Below, one piece after another: positions 51,456-60,796 of a stretch of DNA of 64,000 nt. Both the position numbers and the translations under genes were made by a program. A model generated the notes under the pieces. The model was given only the letters and a program-made list of their open reading frames with translations, searched no databases and was not told where the DNA came from. How positions within the stretch are numbered: the first letter of the stretch is position 1; the number at the start of each line of letters is the position of its first letter. The stretch lies in contig NZ_LR217715.1 of the NCBI RefSeq assembly GCF_900698935.1, positions 620,001 to 684,000 of the forward strand, given 5' to 3'. The DNA comes from Erwinia_E haradaeae_D (GTDB lineage: Bacteria; Pseudomonadota; Gammaproteobacteria; Enterobacterales; Enterobacteriaceae).

Positions 51456-52328
51456 TTATAATAATGCCATTTTTACTGCACTGAAGCGCAGTGGTGGTTC
51501 AACAATAGCTTGTTGTGCAGCGACTAGCTGTAACTCATATTCTCCCATTTGATGAGTTTTAAGCATTACTGCATATACAGCAGCTGTGACATGTTCTACT
51601 GCTGCTTGTAGGGGCAAGCCATGAAGAAGATTTACTAATAACAAACCACTTGTTAAATCCCCCACACCTACTGGTTGACGGATACCAAAATCTATCAGTG
51701 GTCGATCAATATGCCAGGCTTCATCACCTGTAACTAACAACATTTCTAATCTATCTTTCCGATAACCAGCATTCGCTAAGTGCTTAACTAACACTATTTT
51801 TGGTCCTTTAACAATTAATGCATGCGCAGCAGCAATGGCTTGTTCAACATTTTCCAGCACACCACTACCGCTCAGAATCTCCAGTTCTAAAAGATTAGGC
51901 GCGACAATATCACTGACTTGCAATGATGCATGAGCGTGAAACTCAGAAATACCAGTCGCAACAATACAACCCTTGGTTGGGTGCCCCATCACAGGGTCAC
52001 AAAAATACCATGCATTAGGATTAGCCTCTTTAACCAGACGTACAATTTCCAGTATTGCCTCTCCTTGCTCCGCTGATCCAAGATATCCACTTAATACTGC
52101 ATCGCAGGTTTGTAATTGATTGATATCGCTAATACCGCGAACAATCTCCACTAAATGAGCACCTGGCATCACTGATCCAGTCCAATGACCATATTGCGTA
52201 TGATTAGAAAATTGAACAGTATTTAACGGCCAAACATTAGCGCCTAATCGTCGCATAGGAAATTCTGCAGCTCCGTTACCCGCATGACCAAAGACAGTGT
52301 GGGACTGAATGGAAAGAATATTTTTCAT
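51456..52328 (-). CDS. pdxY: Pyridoxal kinase PdxY
   Basis: PdxY phosphorylates pyridoxal to PLP. The 290-residue product matches E. coli PdxY (287) throughout. The N-terminal SIQSHTVFGHAGNGAAEFPM, the substrate-site DAVLSGYLGSAEQ, and the anion-hole motif QPVGVGDLTSGLLL with the catalytic Asp near 224 are present. It belongs to the ribokinase family. In E. coli it is next to tyrS; here they are 31 kb apart. It suggests that vitamin B6 is taken up and activated. Confidence 0.96.
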   Translation of the reverse strand: MKNILSIQSHTVFGHAGNGAAEFPMRRLGANVWPLNTVQFSNHTQYGHWTGSVMPGAHLVEIVRGISDINQLQTCDAVLSGYLGSAEQGEAILEIVRLVKEANPNAWYFCDPVMGHPTKGCIVATGISEFHAHASLQVSDIVAPNLLELEILSGSGVLENVEQAIAAAHALIVKGPKIVLVKHLANAGYRKDRLEMLLVTGDEAWHIDRPLIDFGIRQPVGVGDLTSGLLLVNLLHGLPLQAAVEHVTAAVYAVMLKTHQMGEYELQLVAAQQAIVEPPLRFSAVKMALL

Positions 52329-52367
52329 GACATTTCAAACCTAATACAAATATACATATACTTTTTA

Positions 52368-52660
52368 TTAATGTAATCCAGTGGAAATGAGCGTTTCTTT
52401 TGACACTCTGGTCCATAAATAAGGTTCAAGAATACGAATCGCAAACAAATCAGTTTTTGATCCAGGATGTTGATATTATTCCCTAATCATCGTGACCGCC
52501 CAACCTTAATCTAATAGATCAACCACGAAGAATAATACTGCTATCTCTTGTTAACGACCTAGATGTATTAAAATCATTCCTATGATATTGATGTTATGCT
52601 CTTAAACATGAAATCTTTTTTACCATGTACTACTGGTATTAGGTGTCCTATGATCATTAC
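52368..52660 (-). pseudogene. gpt: Remnant of xanthine-guanine phosphoribosyltransferase
   Basis: On the minus strand a broken frame reads FFVVDLLD, a stop, GWAVTMIRE, a stop, Y. It parallels the Gpt PRPP-binding segment [21 protein letters not shown]. Downstream RVSKETLI resembles the family (V)SQETWI, and upstream GKKDFMFKSITS resembles GIRHVDTVCISS. All lie in the right order, with stops and at least one frame change. Gpt salvages guanine and xanthine. No single block is decisive; the order is what persuades me. Confidence 0.45.
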
Positions 52661-53144
52661 CTTGCTGATGCACAATCATTACTATATGACAGAGATACTC
52701 ATTATATTACAAAATGATAGTGATGAATATCCTATATGTTTTATCTCTTGATAATCTGCTTGATGCTTTTTAGTATAAATAAAGAACCATAAATTAATGA
52801 CAACATAAAAATAAATAGGACACAGTATCCTCATGGTATAATAAGGCTTATCAAGCAGAATCAACAATTAGTATTGTTACAATCTGTACCTACATATCCT
52901 ACGTCAGTAATAAAGCATATCAGTGTCTATTAATATGAAAATTGTAGTCTTGAGATATATTGATACCCCTAAAAAACACCACACACATCGTCTACAAAAT
53001 AGTGAGATACTCTCTAATATATATAATGTGATGTAGTGTATAATAGAGAGAATATATGTTGAATATATTATTTCTGTGCAAGATGAAGGGAGACTGAATG
53101 TGTACTTTATAACTCATATAATGCTGCAATTCCACATGCAAAGT
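52661..53144. other. Non-coding gap after ptsI
   Basis: About 480 bases between the gpt remnant and the ptsI stop. In E. coli crr (EIIA-Glc) follows ptsI; I found no trace of it. Confidence 0.45.
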
Positions 53145-54866
53145 CTAATGCTTGTCTGCAAGAAACTGGTCGATCAATTTTAATACGTCATCCGCTGTAG
53201 ATTGAGTTAACGCTTGTTCTGCTAATTTTTTAGCCTGTTGTAAAGCATAACCACGAATCATTTTTTTAATACGTGGAATCGAGCTCGCACTCATACTAAA
53301 CTCATCCAATCCCATCCCTAATAATAACAATGTAGCACGCGGGTCTCCTGCTAACTCACCGCACATACCTGTCCACTTACCTTCAGCATGAGAAGCATCA
53401 ATAACATTCTTAATCAAAGCTAGCACAGGAGGAGATAAAGGGTTATAAAGATGGGAGATTAATTCATTACCACGATCTACCGCTAAAGTATACTGCGTTA
53501 AATCATTGGTACCAATGCTAAAAAAATCGACTTCTTTTGCTAAGTGACGTGCAATCACCGCAGAAGCAGGAGTTTCTACCATAATGCCAATCTCAATATT
53601 GTTATTGAATGCTTTGTTTTCTCTAGCAAGTTCTTCCTTTAAAGTTTCAAGCTTTGTTTTTAAAAATCGTACTTCTTCAACAGAAATCACCATAGGAAAC
53701 ATAATACGTAATGCACCGAACGCTGACGCCCGGAGAATAGCACGAAATTGTGCATGTAGAATTTCAGAACGATCCATTAAAATTCGAATAGCACGCCAAC
53801 CAAGAAATGGGTTGTTCTCTTTTGGTAAATTCATATATGGTACGTTTTTATCTCCACCAATATCCATAGTACGAACAATGACACTACGAGAACCAATTGC
53901 CTCCACCACTTCTTTATAAACCTGAAACTGCTCTTCTTCGCTAGGTAATGATTTTCGGTCCATAAATAAACATTCCGTACGGTACAAACCAACCCCATCT
54001 GCCCCATAATATTCTATTCCTGCAATATCACGCACTGTGCCAATATTTGCACAAAGTTTGACTTCATAGCCATCAGGAGTGACCGCCGGAAAACCGGTTA
54101 GTTGTAATAACTCTTTTTGCTCTATATGATATTGATTAGCTAGTAATTTAAACTCTGTAATTGTTTCTAGATTAGGATTAATGTATACTTGATTGTTAAC
54201 ACCGTCTACAATCAAGAAATCGCCATTTTTAACCTGACAAGTCACATTCCCAGTACCCACAATCGCTGGTAACTCTAATGAACGAGCCATAATAGCGGTA
54301 TGTGAGGTAGCGCCACCAATATCAGTAACAAACCCTAGTACTTTTTTCAAATTCATTTGAGCTATTTCAGAGGGAGCAAGGTCTCTAGCAATAATAATCA
54401 CTTCTTCATTAATAGCACTCAAATCAGTAATATTTAAACCCAATATGTTTTTTAGAAGACGTTGACCAATATCACGCACATCAGATGCACGCTCTCTTAA
54501 ATACTCATCATCTATTTCTTCTAGTGATTTGACCTGAGCATTAATAACAGTGTGTACAGCTAAATCAGCAGTCACCAACTCCTCTCTAATAAAAGAAATA
54601 ATTTCATGCTCCATTTCTTCATCCTCTAAAAGCATCACATGCCCCTCAAAGATAGCTGACTTTTCTTCTCCATAAACTTCAAGAGCTTTGAGTCGAATTA
54701 TTTCCAGTTGTTGGGAAGATTTTTTGCGAGCATCAAGAAAACGATGAATTTCTTGATTAATTTGATCTACAAGAATCATTTTTCTACTAATGACTATTTC
54801 TTCTTCTTGTAAAAGAAAAGCTCTACCTAATGTTATCATTGGTAATATCACAATACCTGAAAGCAT
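53145..54866 (-). CDS. ptsI: PTS enzyme I
   Basis: Enzyme I takes phosphate from PEP and passes it to HPr at the head of the sugar PTS. The 573-residue product matches E. coli (575). Phospho-accepting His189 lies in GGATSHTAIMARSLELPA. The PEP-binding Arg regions GVGLYRTECLFMD and TMDIGGDK are kept, as is the catalytic Cys in GMCGELAGD near 500. The N-terminal segment differs from the usual SPGIAFG (here LPMITLG). AAGG lies seven bases before the start. Its partner gene ptsH is broken just upstream and crr is not seen, so its function is uncertain. Confidence 0.95.
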   Translation of the reverse strand: MLSGIVILPMITLGRAFLLQEEEIVISRKMILVDQINQEIHRFLDARKKSSQQLEIIRLKALEVYGEEKSAIFEGHVMLLEDEEMEHEIISFIREELVTADLAVHTVINAQVKSLEEIDDEYLRERASDVRDIGQRLLKNILGLNITDLSAINEEVIIIARDLAPSEIAQMNLKKVLGFVTDIGGATSHTAIMARSLELPAIVGTGNVTCQVKNGDFLIVDGVNNQVYINPNLETITEFKLLANQYHIEQKELLQLTGFPAVTPDGYEVKLCANIGTVRDIAGIEYYGADGVGLYRTECLFMDRKSLPSEEEQFQVYKEVVEAIGSRSVIVRTMDIGGDKNVPYMNLPKENNPFLGWRAIRILMDRSEILHAQFRAILRASAFGALRIMFPMVISVEEVRFLKTKLETLKEELARENKAFNNNIEIGIMVETPASAVIARHLAKEVDFFSIGTNDLTQYTLAVDRGNELISHLYNPLSPPVLALIKNVIDASHAEGKWTGMCGELAGDPRATLLLLGMGLDEFSMSASSIPRIKKMIRGYALQQAKKLAEQALTQSTADDVLKLIDQFLADKH

Positions 54867-54889
54867 ACATCTACCTTTATCTTGCTATG

Positions 54890-54990
54890 TTTTATCAGTG
54901 ATTTTTTAAGAAAAGTAATGCCTGCATAGCACATTATTGTGGCTAGACCGTTGAAGGCAAAAATTCATTCCAAGAGAGCGTCTCACTAAT
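54890..54990 (-). pseudogene. ptsH: Truncated HPr gene remnant
   Basis: Immediately upstream of ptsI, where ptsH lies in E. coli, the minus strand reads a stop, then IFAFNGLAT. This matches TITAPNGLHT at the start of HPr. Seven to ten codons later comes FLKKS, compared with FVKEAK. The phospho-acceptor His15 position reads Ala. The rest of HPr (about 60 residues) is missing, because ptsI begins about 30 bases later. The remnant is short, but six of ten residues and the position agree. Confidence 0.5.
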
Positions 54991-56493
54991 TCGGATATGT
55001 CATTACTTTACAAAAAAAATGATTTAATGGAGGTATAGTAGATCACAATACCTCTTTTATGTTCCTTCAAGGTAGAGTGAATAAATGAACCCACCATGCA
55101 GCAGTTGACTAAAATTTACTTTAAATTATCTATCAACCACATCCCTCCTTGCTTACCTAAGAACACATAAAAGAAATATCATTTTATAAAACATGACAGC
55201 GTCATTAATACATAATAAAAACTATTGATACTTGAATAATATTAACACTTCAAACTATTAACTCTTGAAGATCTTGTATAGAAATATGAAGATTTTTGGA
55301 AATAATAATAAAATGCAAACATATCAATAATGATAAAGATTATCAAATATTTTGAGCACTAGTCATGCATAAAATGTTCTATAACATATATTCAATTTAC
55401 ATCGCTATCATCATACTTTCTGGATATCAGATTGATCATATATTGTATTAACTAATATGACTTATTTATCATCCACATCTATTTTTCTGATAAACTAAAC
55501 TCCGATTTTTAATTTCCTTGATTATCAATTTCTACATAAATAATAAACACAATCTCATATATTAGATACTAAAGAAAAAATTTACCATATATGATAAATT
55601 GATAGCTGTTCTATTTTGTATGTTAGTGTATTGTAAGATTTATTAACATCATCATTGTTCGATAAATGATTTCTACGAGTAATCACTTTAACTATCATTC
55701 TAGGTTATACTACCAATATGCTACTAGCATGTCCTAAGTTAAGTTGACACAACATATGGTATGATACTTCCTATTATTTCACATCTTACGCTAGTAGCAG
55801 TGTGTCACACTAAGCACGTCTGTAATGATAATTACAATAATGATTTCTATCAGACCAATTCTTTTTCAGTGATCCATCCAGTCACTTACAATACTGATAC
55901 TAAAGCAGCACAGACATTAGTGTTGAGCTGTCAACAGACAACTCTATAACATACTCAATACATGTGAGTATTAATCATTACTATACTATAATAAAATAAT
56001 AAACTATAGCGCACGCTGTACTACTTTGAGAGCTCTAGTGGATCTGTGTTAATGTTCGTTCTTATTTGTAATCGCATCATCACTATTTCTGCAGATCACT
56101 CATTTCAGGTCATTCTAAATACTTTTTTAATTTTTATAAATTTGACAAAACCTACAAACTAGAATATTTTATTTTATTTTTGTACTAAAATGTTAATCAC
56201 TACAAAATCCTCATGGAAGCTAGAGAAGCAATTCGGATAAAATAATAAAATTAAAATGGAGCTAAAACTAGAGTCATGCAGTTAAATTGAATCGTAATAT
56301 ATTTACAGTGTCTCACTAATCATTGCTAGAAAGTTTAGGTAATTTTGCATCGCCATGACCACTATAAAAGTTTATTGTAAAGGCAGGCACAGATCTTTAC
56401 ACATCCTCAAAAATCATTATTATTGAATGATTACCCTGATATATGAAATCTTTCTGATGGATTTACAATAGTTTATTAGTAACAGGTTTGTTT
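54991..56493. other. Long non-coding gap upstream of secE
   Basis: About 1.5 kb. In E. coli tufB and tRNA genes precede secE. I looked for EF-Tu motifs and for tRNA T-arms on both strands and saw none. A 62-codon frame at 55761-55949 looks like chance. Confidence 0.45.
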
Positions 56494-56886
56494 ATGAAAT
56501 TGCATACAATATTATTTCAAAAAAAAAAGAATAGATTAGAAACATGCAAATGGTTAGGTATAGCAGGCCTTCTAGTACTAGCAACAGCTATAGCAGGAAC
56601 TATTGGGTATGATGAAAAAATATTACCATTTCGGATATTGTTTATCATCATATTAATAATCGCAGCAGCGAGTTTGGCACTATTAACAACACTAGGTGCA
56701 TCAGTGTTAACTTTTTTACAACAATCATACACTGAGATGCGTAAAATTATATGGCCTACTCGTCAGGAAACTTTACAAACTACGCTTATAGTGACTCTTG
56801 TTACTGCTCTTATGTCACTAATTTTGTGGGGTCTGGATGGTGCCATAGTCCGTCTCGTATCGTTGATTACTGAACTGAGGTTTTAA
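56494..56886 (+). CDS. secE: Preprotein translocase subunit SecE
   Basis: SecE is the clamp-like subunit of the SecYEG channel. I start at the ATG at 56494, with AGG eight bases upstream; an in-frame TTG at 56488 is less likely. The 130 residues include three membrane segments as in E. coli. The essential cytoplasmic and third-helix region is TEMRKIIWPTRQETLQTT, then VTALMSLILWGLDGAIVRLV, near 80-120. It ends one base before nusG, so the two are coupled. Confidence 0.95.
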   Translation: MKLHTILFQKKKNRLETCKWLGIAGLLVLATAIAGTIGYDEKILPFRILFIIILIIAAASLALLTTLGASVLTFLQQSYTEMRKIIWPTRQETLQTTLIVTLVTALMSLILWGLDGAIVRLVSLITELRF

Positions 56887-56887
56887 G

Positions 56888-57433
56888 ATGCTGAAAGCTC
56901 CCCAAAAACGCTGGTATGTCGTGCAAGCATTTTCCGGTTTTGAAAGTCGCGTAGCTCAGTCGCTACGTGAGCATATTAAACTACATCGCATGGAAAATTT
57001 ATTTGGTGATATTATGGTGCCCACTGAAGAAGTAGTGGAGATACGTCGTGGACAACGTCGTAAAAGTGAACGGAAATTCTTTCCAGGATACGTATTAGTA
57101 CAAATGATTATGCACGATACAAGCTGGCATCTTGTACGTAACGTACCAAGAGTGATGGGTTTTATCGGTGGCACTTCTGATCAACCAGCACCGATTAGTA
57201 AAAAAGAAGTGAGCGCCATTGCTGCTCTCTTACAAAAAGTTGGCGATAAACCGCGTCCTAAAACATTATTTGAACCTGGTGAAATGGTACGTGTCAATGA
57301 CGGTCCATTTTCTGACTTTAATGGTGTCGTGGAAGAAGTGGACTATGAGAAAAGTCGTCTCAAAGTCTCTGTGTCTATATTCGGACGAGCTACACCGGTA
57401 GAGCTAGATTTTGCTCAAGTTGAAAAAGGGTAA
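56888..57433 (+). CDS. nusG: Transcription antitermination factor NusG
   Basis: NusG binds RNA polymerase, promotes elongation and couples to ribosomes or Rho. The 181 residues equal E. coli. The N-terminal NGN domain begins KRWYVVQAFSGFESRVAQSL, with the motif KFFPGYVLVQM near 63-73. The C-terminal KOW domain lies near 125-150 (GEMVRVNDGPFSDFNGVVEE). It is the second gene of secE-nusG. No defects were seen. Confidence 0.98.
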   Translation: MLKAPQKRWYVVQAFSGFESRVAQSLREHIKLHRMENLFGDIMVPTEEVVEIRRGQRRKSERKFFPGYVLVQMIMHDTSWHLVRNVPRVMGFIGGTSDQPAPISKKEVSAIAALLQKVGDKPRPKTLFEPGEMVRVNDGPFSDFNGVVEEVDYEKSRLKVSVSIFGRATPVELDFAQVEKG

Positions 57434-57935
57434 AGTTATACCGTTAATCAATCTCTTCCAATGACAGATTATGCAAATAAAATTAAAAAATTACTGATGC
57501 TACTCGTGCAGTCCTCTCCATATAACAACAGCATTGCGAACACTAATATAATTGATGTATAGTTTTAAACTGCTTATGTGTATACTATAAAACATAATCT
57601 GTGTACTGCTGATTATTCTTAATAAGTTTGGAGCTATACCATAAACATACATAACATACATAACATATACATTCTATGTAATATACGTATACGTATTATT
57701 GTATTTTACAAGATAATTAATGTAAGTTTAATGTTACTACATACATAATATAATATTACTACAGCATCATAATATTACTACAGCGTGTTCTATAAAACTG
57801 ATTATTACATACTCTAAGGTTGTGCATATATTTTGTAATATTCTCTACATTAAGATAACTCTATGGTAACTGTTTTGATCATACTAACGATACCATCTTA
57901 AAATAAAATTTTTACCCGATCTGAGGGGTCTATAA
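57434..57935. other. Expanded nusG-rplK gap with short tandem repeats
   Basis: These 502 bases separate genes that in E. coli are much closer (from memory under 200 bases). It holds a 16-base unit, ATAATATTACTACAGC, repeated at 57750-57765 and 57769-57784. There is also a 10-base period repeat of ACATAACATA near 57644-57670. The promoter and leader for rplKA should be at the right end. Confidence 0.5.
57750..57784 (+). repeat. Two-copy 19-base-period tandem repeat
   Basis: The 16-base unit ATAATATTACTACAGC occurs twice, with starts 19 bases apart, and a partial third copy (TGTTACTACA) lies just upstream at 57732-57741. It is probably replication slippage in unconstrained spacer. Confidence 0.6.
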
Positions 57936-58364
57936 ATGGCCAAGAAAATACAAGCCTATATTAAGCTACAGGTTGCAGCTGGCATGGCAAACCCAAGTCC
58001 GCCCGTAGGACCAGCTCTGGGTCAGAAAGGTGTCAACATTATGGAATTCTGCAAAGCATTTAACGCTAAAACAGATTCTTTCGAAAAAGGCCTGCCTGTT
58101 CCTGTTGTGATCACTGTGTATGCTGACCGTTCTTTTAGCTTTATTACTAAAACGCCTCCTTCGGCTATACTTCTCAAGAAAGCAGCTGGTATTAAATCCG
58201 GATCTAGCAAACCAAACAAGGATAAAGTTGGTACTTTATCGCATACTCAAATACGCATCATAGCAGAAACGAAAGCACAAGATATGACGGGGGCTAACAT
58301 TGATGCCATGACTCGCTCGATTGAAGGTACTGCTCGTTCTATGGGATTAGTGGTGGAGAGATGA
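57936..58364 (+). CDS. rplK: 50S ribosomal protein L11
   Basis: L11 forms the GTPase-associated centre with 23S rRNA helices 43-44. The 142 residues equal E. coli. The N-terminal domain has the proline-rich NPSPPVGPALGQKGVNIMEF near 19-38, and the C-terminal RNA-binding domain includes GTARSMGLVVE. The start is preceded by GAGGGG. One base separates it from rplA, the classic L11 operon autoregulated by L1. Confidence 0.98.
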   Translation: MAKKIQAYIKLQVAAGMANPSPPVGPALGQKGVNIMEFCKAFNAKTDSFEKGLPVPVVITVYADRSFSFITKTPPSAILLKKAAGIKSGSSKPNKDKVGTLSHTQIRIIAETKAQDMTGANIDAMTRSIEGTARSMGLVVER

Positions 58365-58365
58365 A

Positions 58366-59076
58366 ATGGCTAAGCTAACTAAGCGTATGTTCGCTATACG
58401 TGAAAAAATTAATACAACTAAATTATATGATATTAGCGAAGCCTTGATCCTTATAAAAGAGCAAGCCACTGCTAAGTTTACAGAAAGCATCGATGTAGCA
58501 GTTAATTTAGGCATTGATGCACGAAAATCAGACCAAAATATACGAGGATCGACCATACTACCTCATGGTACTGGTCAATCGATACGAGTAGCAGTGTTTA
58601 CAAACAGAGAACATGCTATATCTGCTCGCGATGCTGGTGCTGAACTTATTGGTATGGAAGACTTAGTAGAGAAAATTAAAAAAGGAGAAATAAATTTTGA
58701 TGTTGTGATTGCGTCTCCAGACGCCATGCATATTGTCAGTCAAGTAGGTCAAATTCTTGGGCCACGCGGACTGATGCCAAACCTAAAAGTCGGCACTATT
58801 ACTCCAAATATATCCGAAGCAGTAAAAAACGCTAAGTCTGGTCAGGTACGTTACCGGAATGATAAAAACGGGATTGTACATATAACGTTTGGTAAATCAA
58901 ACTTTGATGTAGAGAAATTAAAAGATAACTTGGAGTCCTTTCTTTTTGCTTTAAAAAAAACAAAGCCACCTCAGGCAAAAGGTGTTTTTATTAAAAAAGT
59001 CAGTGTTTCCAGCACAATGGGTGCCTGTATCTCAGTGGATCTATCTAGCTTAAACGCATGTATTGTTACAACTTAA
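58366..59076 (+). CDS. rplA: 50S ribosomal protein L1
   Basis: L1 binds the mobile stalk of 23S rRNA and in E. coli also represses its own mRNA. The 236-residue product is close to the E. coli 234. Conserved blocks include the TGQSIRVAVFT strand near 66-76, the GPRGLMPNLKVGT loop near 129-141, and the C-terminal KGVFIKKVSVSSTMGACISV near 205-224. It follows rplK by one base. Confidence 0.98.
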   Translation: MAKLTKRMFAIREKINTTKLYDISEALILIKEQATAKFTESIDVAVNLGIDARKSDQNIRGSTILPHGTGQSIRVAVFTNREHAISARDAGAELIGMEDLVEKIKKGEINFDVVIASPDAMHIVSQVGQILGPRGLMPNLKVGTITPNISEAVKNAKSGQVRYRNDKNGIVHITFGKSNFDVEKLKDNLESFLFALKKTKPPQAKGVFIKKVSVSSTMGACISVDLSSLNACIVTT

Positions 59077-59542
59077 TTTTAACAAAACATATATTTACTC
59101 AATATGGAGTATTGGTATGCTATATGAATTACATAATCATACCATAAATTTAGCTGCAAGACGCCTGAAATCATTTAAAGCTATAGGGCAACACAGATTC
59201 CGTTCATCTACCTAAGGATAGTATACCGAAGAATAGGTGATTCATTGCTCTATCCATGTCTTTTGCTTGTAGAATTGTACACTAGTTATAGATTTTATGT
59301 CTTCAAAGTAAAAAGACAATGGTTATGCATATATAGTGCTTATATCGAAAAATATAAAAACATACAGATATCCTGGTTTTTGATTTACAATCTAGACTGC
59401 GGTAACGGTGAAAAAGTAAAAACCTGTTCATCGACAATATGCGTGACTCTATCTCAACGAACGTCAATGCCTATCTTTTTAGAACAGATCAGGTAAGATA
59501 TGATTGTGTGGTAATCCCTGTCCTAACCAGGAGAACAAACTA
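59077..59542. other. rplA-rplJ intergenic region with L10 leader
   Basis: About 466 bases, similar to the length in E. coli. The right part likely forms the rplJ leader (separate entry). An 83-codon frame at 59245-59496 ends before the leader core and is probably chance. Confidence 0.5.
59400..59542 (+). promoter_or_regulatory. Probable rplJL leader (L10 autoregulation)
   Basis: In E. coli the long rplJ leader binds L10-(L7/L12) and controls translation. Here the last bases before the start, TAACCAGGAGAACAAACTA, closely resemble the E. coli ribosome binding region as I remember it. CCTG at 59517-59520 can pair with CAGG at 59528-59531, partly covering the AGGAG. A conserved GGTAACGGTGAAA-like stretch near 59400 is also seen. 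The full structure was not folded. Confidence 0.4.
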
Positions 59543-60046
59543 ATGCCCTTGAATCTTCAAGAAAAAAAAGAGATTGTTGCTGAAATTAGTAAAATAGCAA
59601 AAGATGCGCTATCTGCGGTAATTGCGAATTCCAGTGGTATTACTGTAGATAAAATCACGACATTACGAAAAACAAGCCGCGACATGGGTGTGCATATACG
59701 CGTAATTCGTAATACTTTGCTACGTCGTGCGGTTCAAGGCACGCCCTTTGAATGCCTTCAGAATAAACTAAGTGGTCCAACCTTAATTGCATATTCTATG
59801 CAACATCCAGGTACTGCAGCTCGTATTTTTAAAGAATTTTCAAAAACAAATGTTGATTTTCATATTAAGGGTGCAGCTTTTGGGGGTGAACTAATCAACG
59901 CGGATCAAATTGACCGCCTAGCCACTTTACCAACTTATAATGAAGCAATTCAACGCCTCATGGCAACTATGAAAGAAGCATCTGCTGGCAAACTAGTACG
60001 TACTTTATCTGCCATACGTATTCAGAAAGAAGCTATCTCCGCTTAA
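59543..60046 (+). CDS. rplJ: 50S ribosomal protein L10
   Basis: L10 anchors the L7/L12 dimers to the ribosomal stalk. I chose the ATG at 59543, preceded by AGGAG; the frame is open to 59504. The 167-residue product matches E. coli (165), with RNTLLRRAVQGTPFECL near 50-66 and the rRNA-binding N-terminal domain. The C-terminal helix that carries L7/L12 follows (LATLPTYNEAIQRLMATMKE near 127-146). It is followed by rplL after 72 bases. Confidence 0.97.
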   Translation: MPLNLQEKKEIVAEISKIAKDALSAVIANSSGITVDKITTLRKTSRDMGVHIRVIRNTLLRRAVQGTPFECLQNKLSGPTLIAYSMQHPGTAARIFKEFSKTNVDFHIKGAAFGGELINADQIDRLATLPTYNEAIQRLMATMKEASAGKLVRTLSAIRIQKEAISA

Positions 60047-60118
60047 GTACGCAAATCTTTGCGCTTTTGCTCATCAGCTTACATATATCAATTACTTGCT
60101 GCATTTAGGAATATTGAG

Positions 60119-60487
60119 ATGTCAATCACTAAAGACCAAATTATTGAAGGCGTTGCAGCTCTGTCTGTGATGGAAATTGTTGACTTGATCTCTGCGATGG
60201 AAGAGAAATTTGGAGTCTCCGCTTCTGCATATCCTGCGGTATGCCCTACAAATGATCCTGACGAAGTAGAAGAAAAAACTGAGTTCGACGTGATACTTAA
60301 ATCCATTGGTGTAAATAAAATCGCTGTCATTAAAGCAGTGAGAAGTGCTACTGGATTAGGTCTGAAGGAAGCTAAAGATCTAGTGGAATCTGCACCTACT
60401 TCTTTAAAAGAAGGTATCACAAAAGATGAAGCTGAAGCCTTACAAAAAACACTAGAATCAGCAGGCGCAGTTGTGGAAGTGAGATAA
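60119..60487 (+). CDS. rplL: 50S ribosomal protein L7/L12
   Basis: L7/L12 forms the flexible stalk that recruits translation factors. I start at the ATG at 60119 (MSITKDQIIEG), with AGGA 9 bases upstream; the product is 122 residues (E. coli 121). The N-terminal dimerisation helices and the C-terminal factor-binding domain (GLGLKEAKDLVESAP near 80-94) are well kept. The hinge near 35-52, normally almost all Ala, Gly and Val, here reads SASAYPAVCPTNDPDEVEE. It therefore carries Tyr, Cys and extra Pro and acidic residues. Confidence 0.97.
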   Translation: MSITKDQIIEGVAALSVMEIVDLISAMEEKFGVSASAYPAVCPTNDPDEVEEKTEFDVILKSIGVNKIAVIKAVRSATGLGLKEAKDLVESAPTSLKEGITKDEAEALQKTLESAGAVVEVR

Positions 60488-60796
60488 AGTCACTGCGTGG
60501 GTTAAAACCAGATCATGGCATATAATAAATGCGTGACTGGCTATACGTGACCCACCAGTATGCTTGATCTATACAGAATTCAGTAATACTCCATATCTGT
60601 TAGTCATTGGCTACCTTAATATGTCTTTCTCTATATTCAGAGTTTCGCTTCTATTAAAAGCACACATAATACTTGAAGAGTAGAGAGAAGAAGAAATAAA
60701 AACAAATGATCAGCTATTTCAATCATTCAAACAGCATTAAAGAACTATCCCCATGGACGGAGAAAAGGTTCTATTTTTAGAAAGCTGAGGAACCCT
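60488..60796 (+). promoter_or_regulatory. rplL-rpoB intergenic region, possible attenuator
   Basis: These 309 bases match the usual spacing in E. coli, which has a partial terminator and an RNase III site here. Just after rplL, AGTCAC (about 60487-60493) can pair with GTGACT (about 60532-60538). GTGGGT can pair with ACCCAC further on. I did not fold the region and no T tract is obvious, so attenuation is only suggested. Confidence 0.3.

Noticed and set aside
55761..55949. 62-codon frame upstream of secE
   Set aside because: No similarity to EF-Tu or any other expected gene; no ribosome binding site.
59245..59496. 83-codon frame between rplA and rplJ
   Set aside because: It lies in the expected L10 leader region, lacks a ribosome binding site and resembles no protein.
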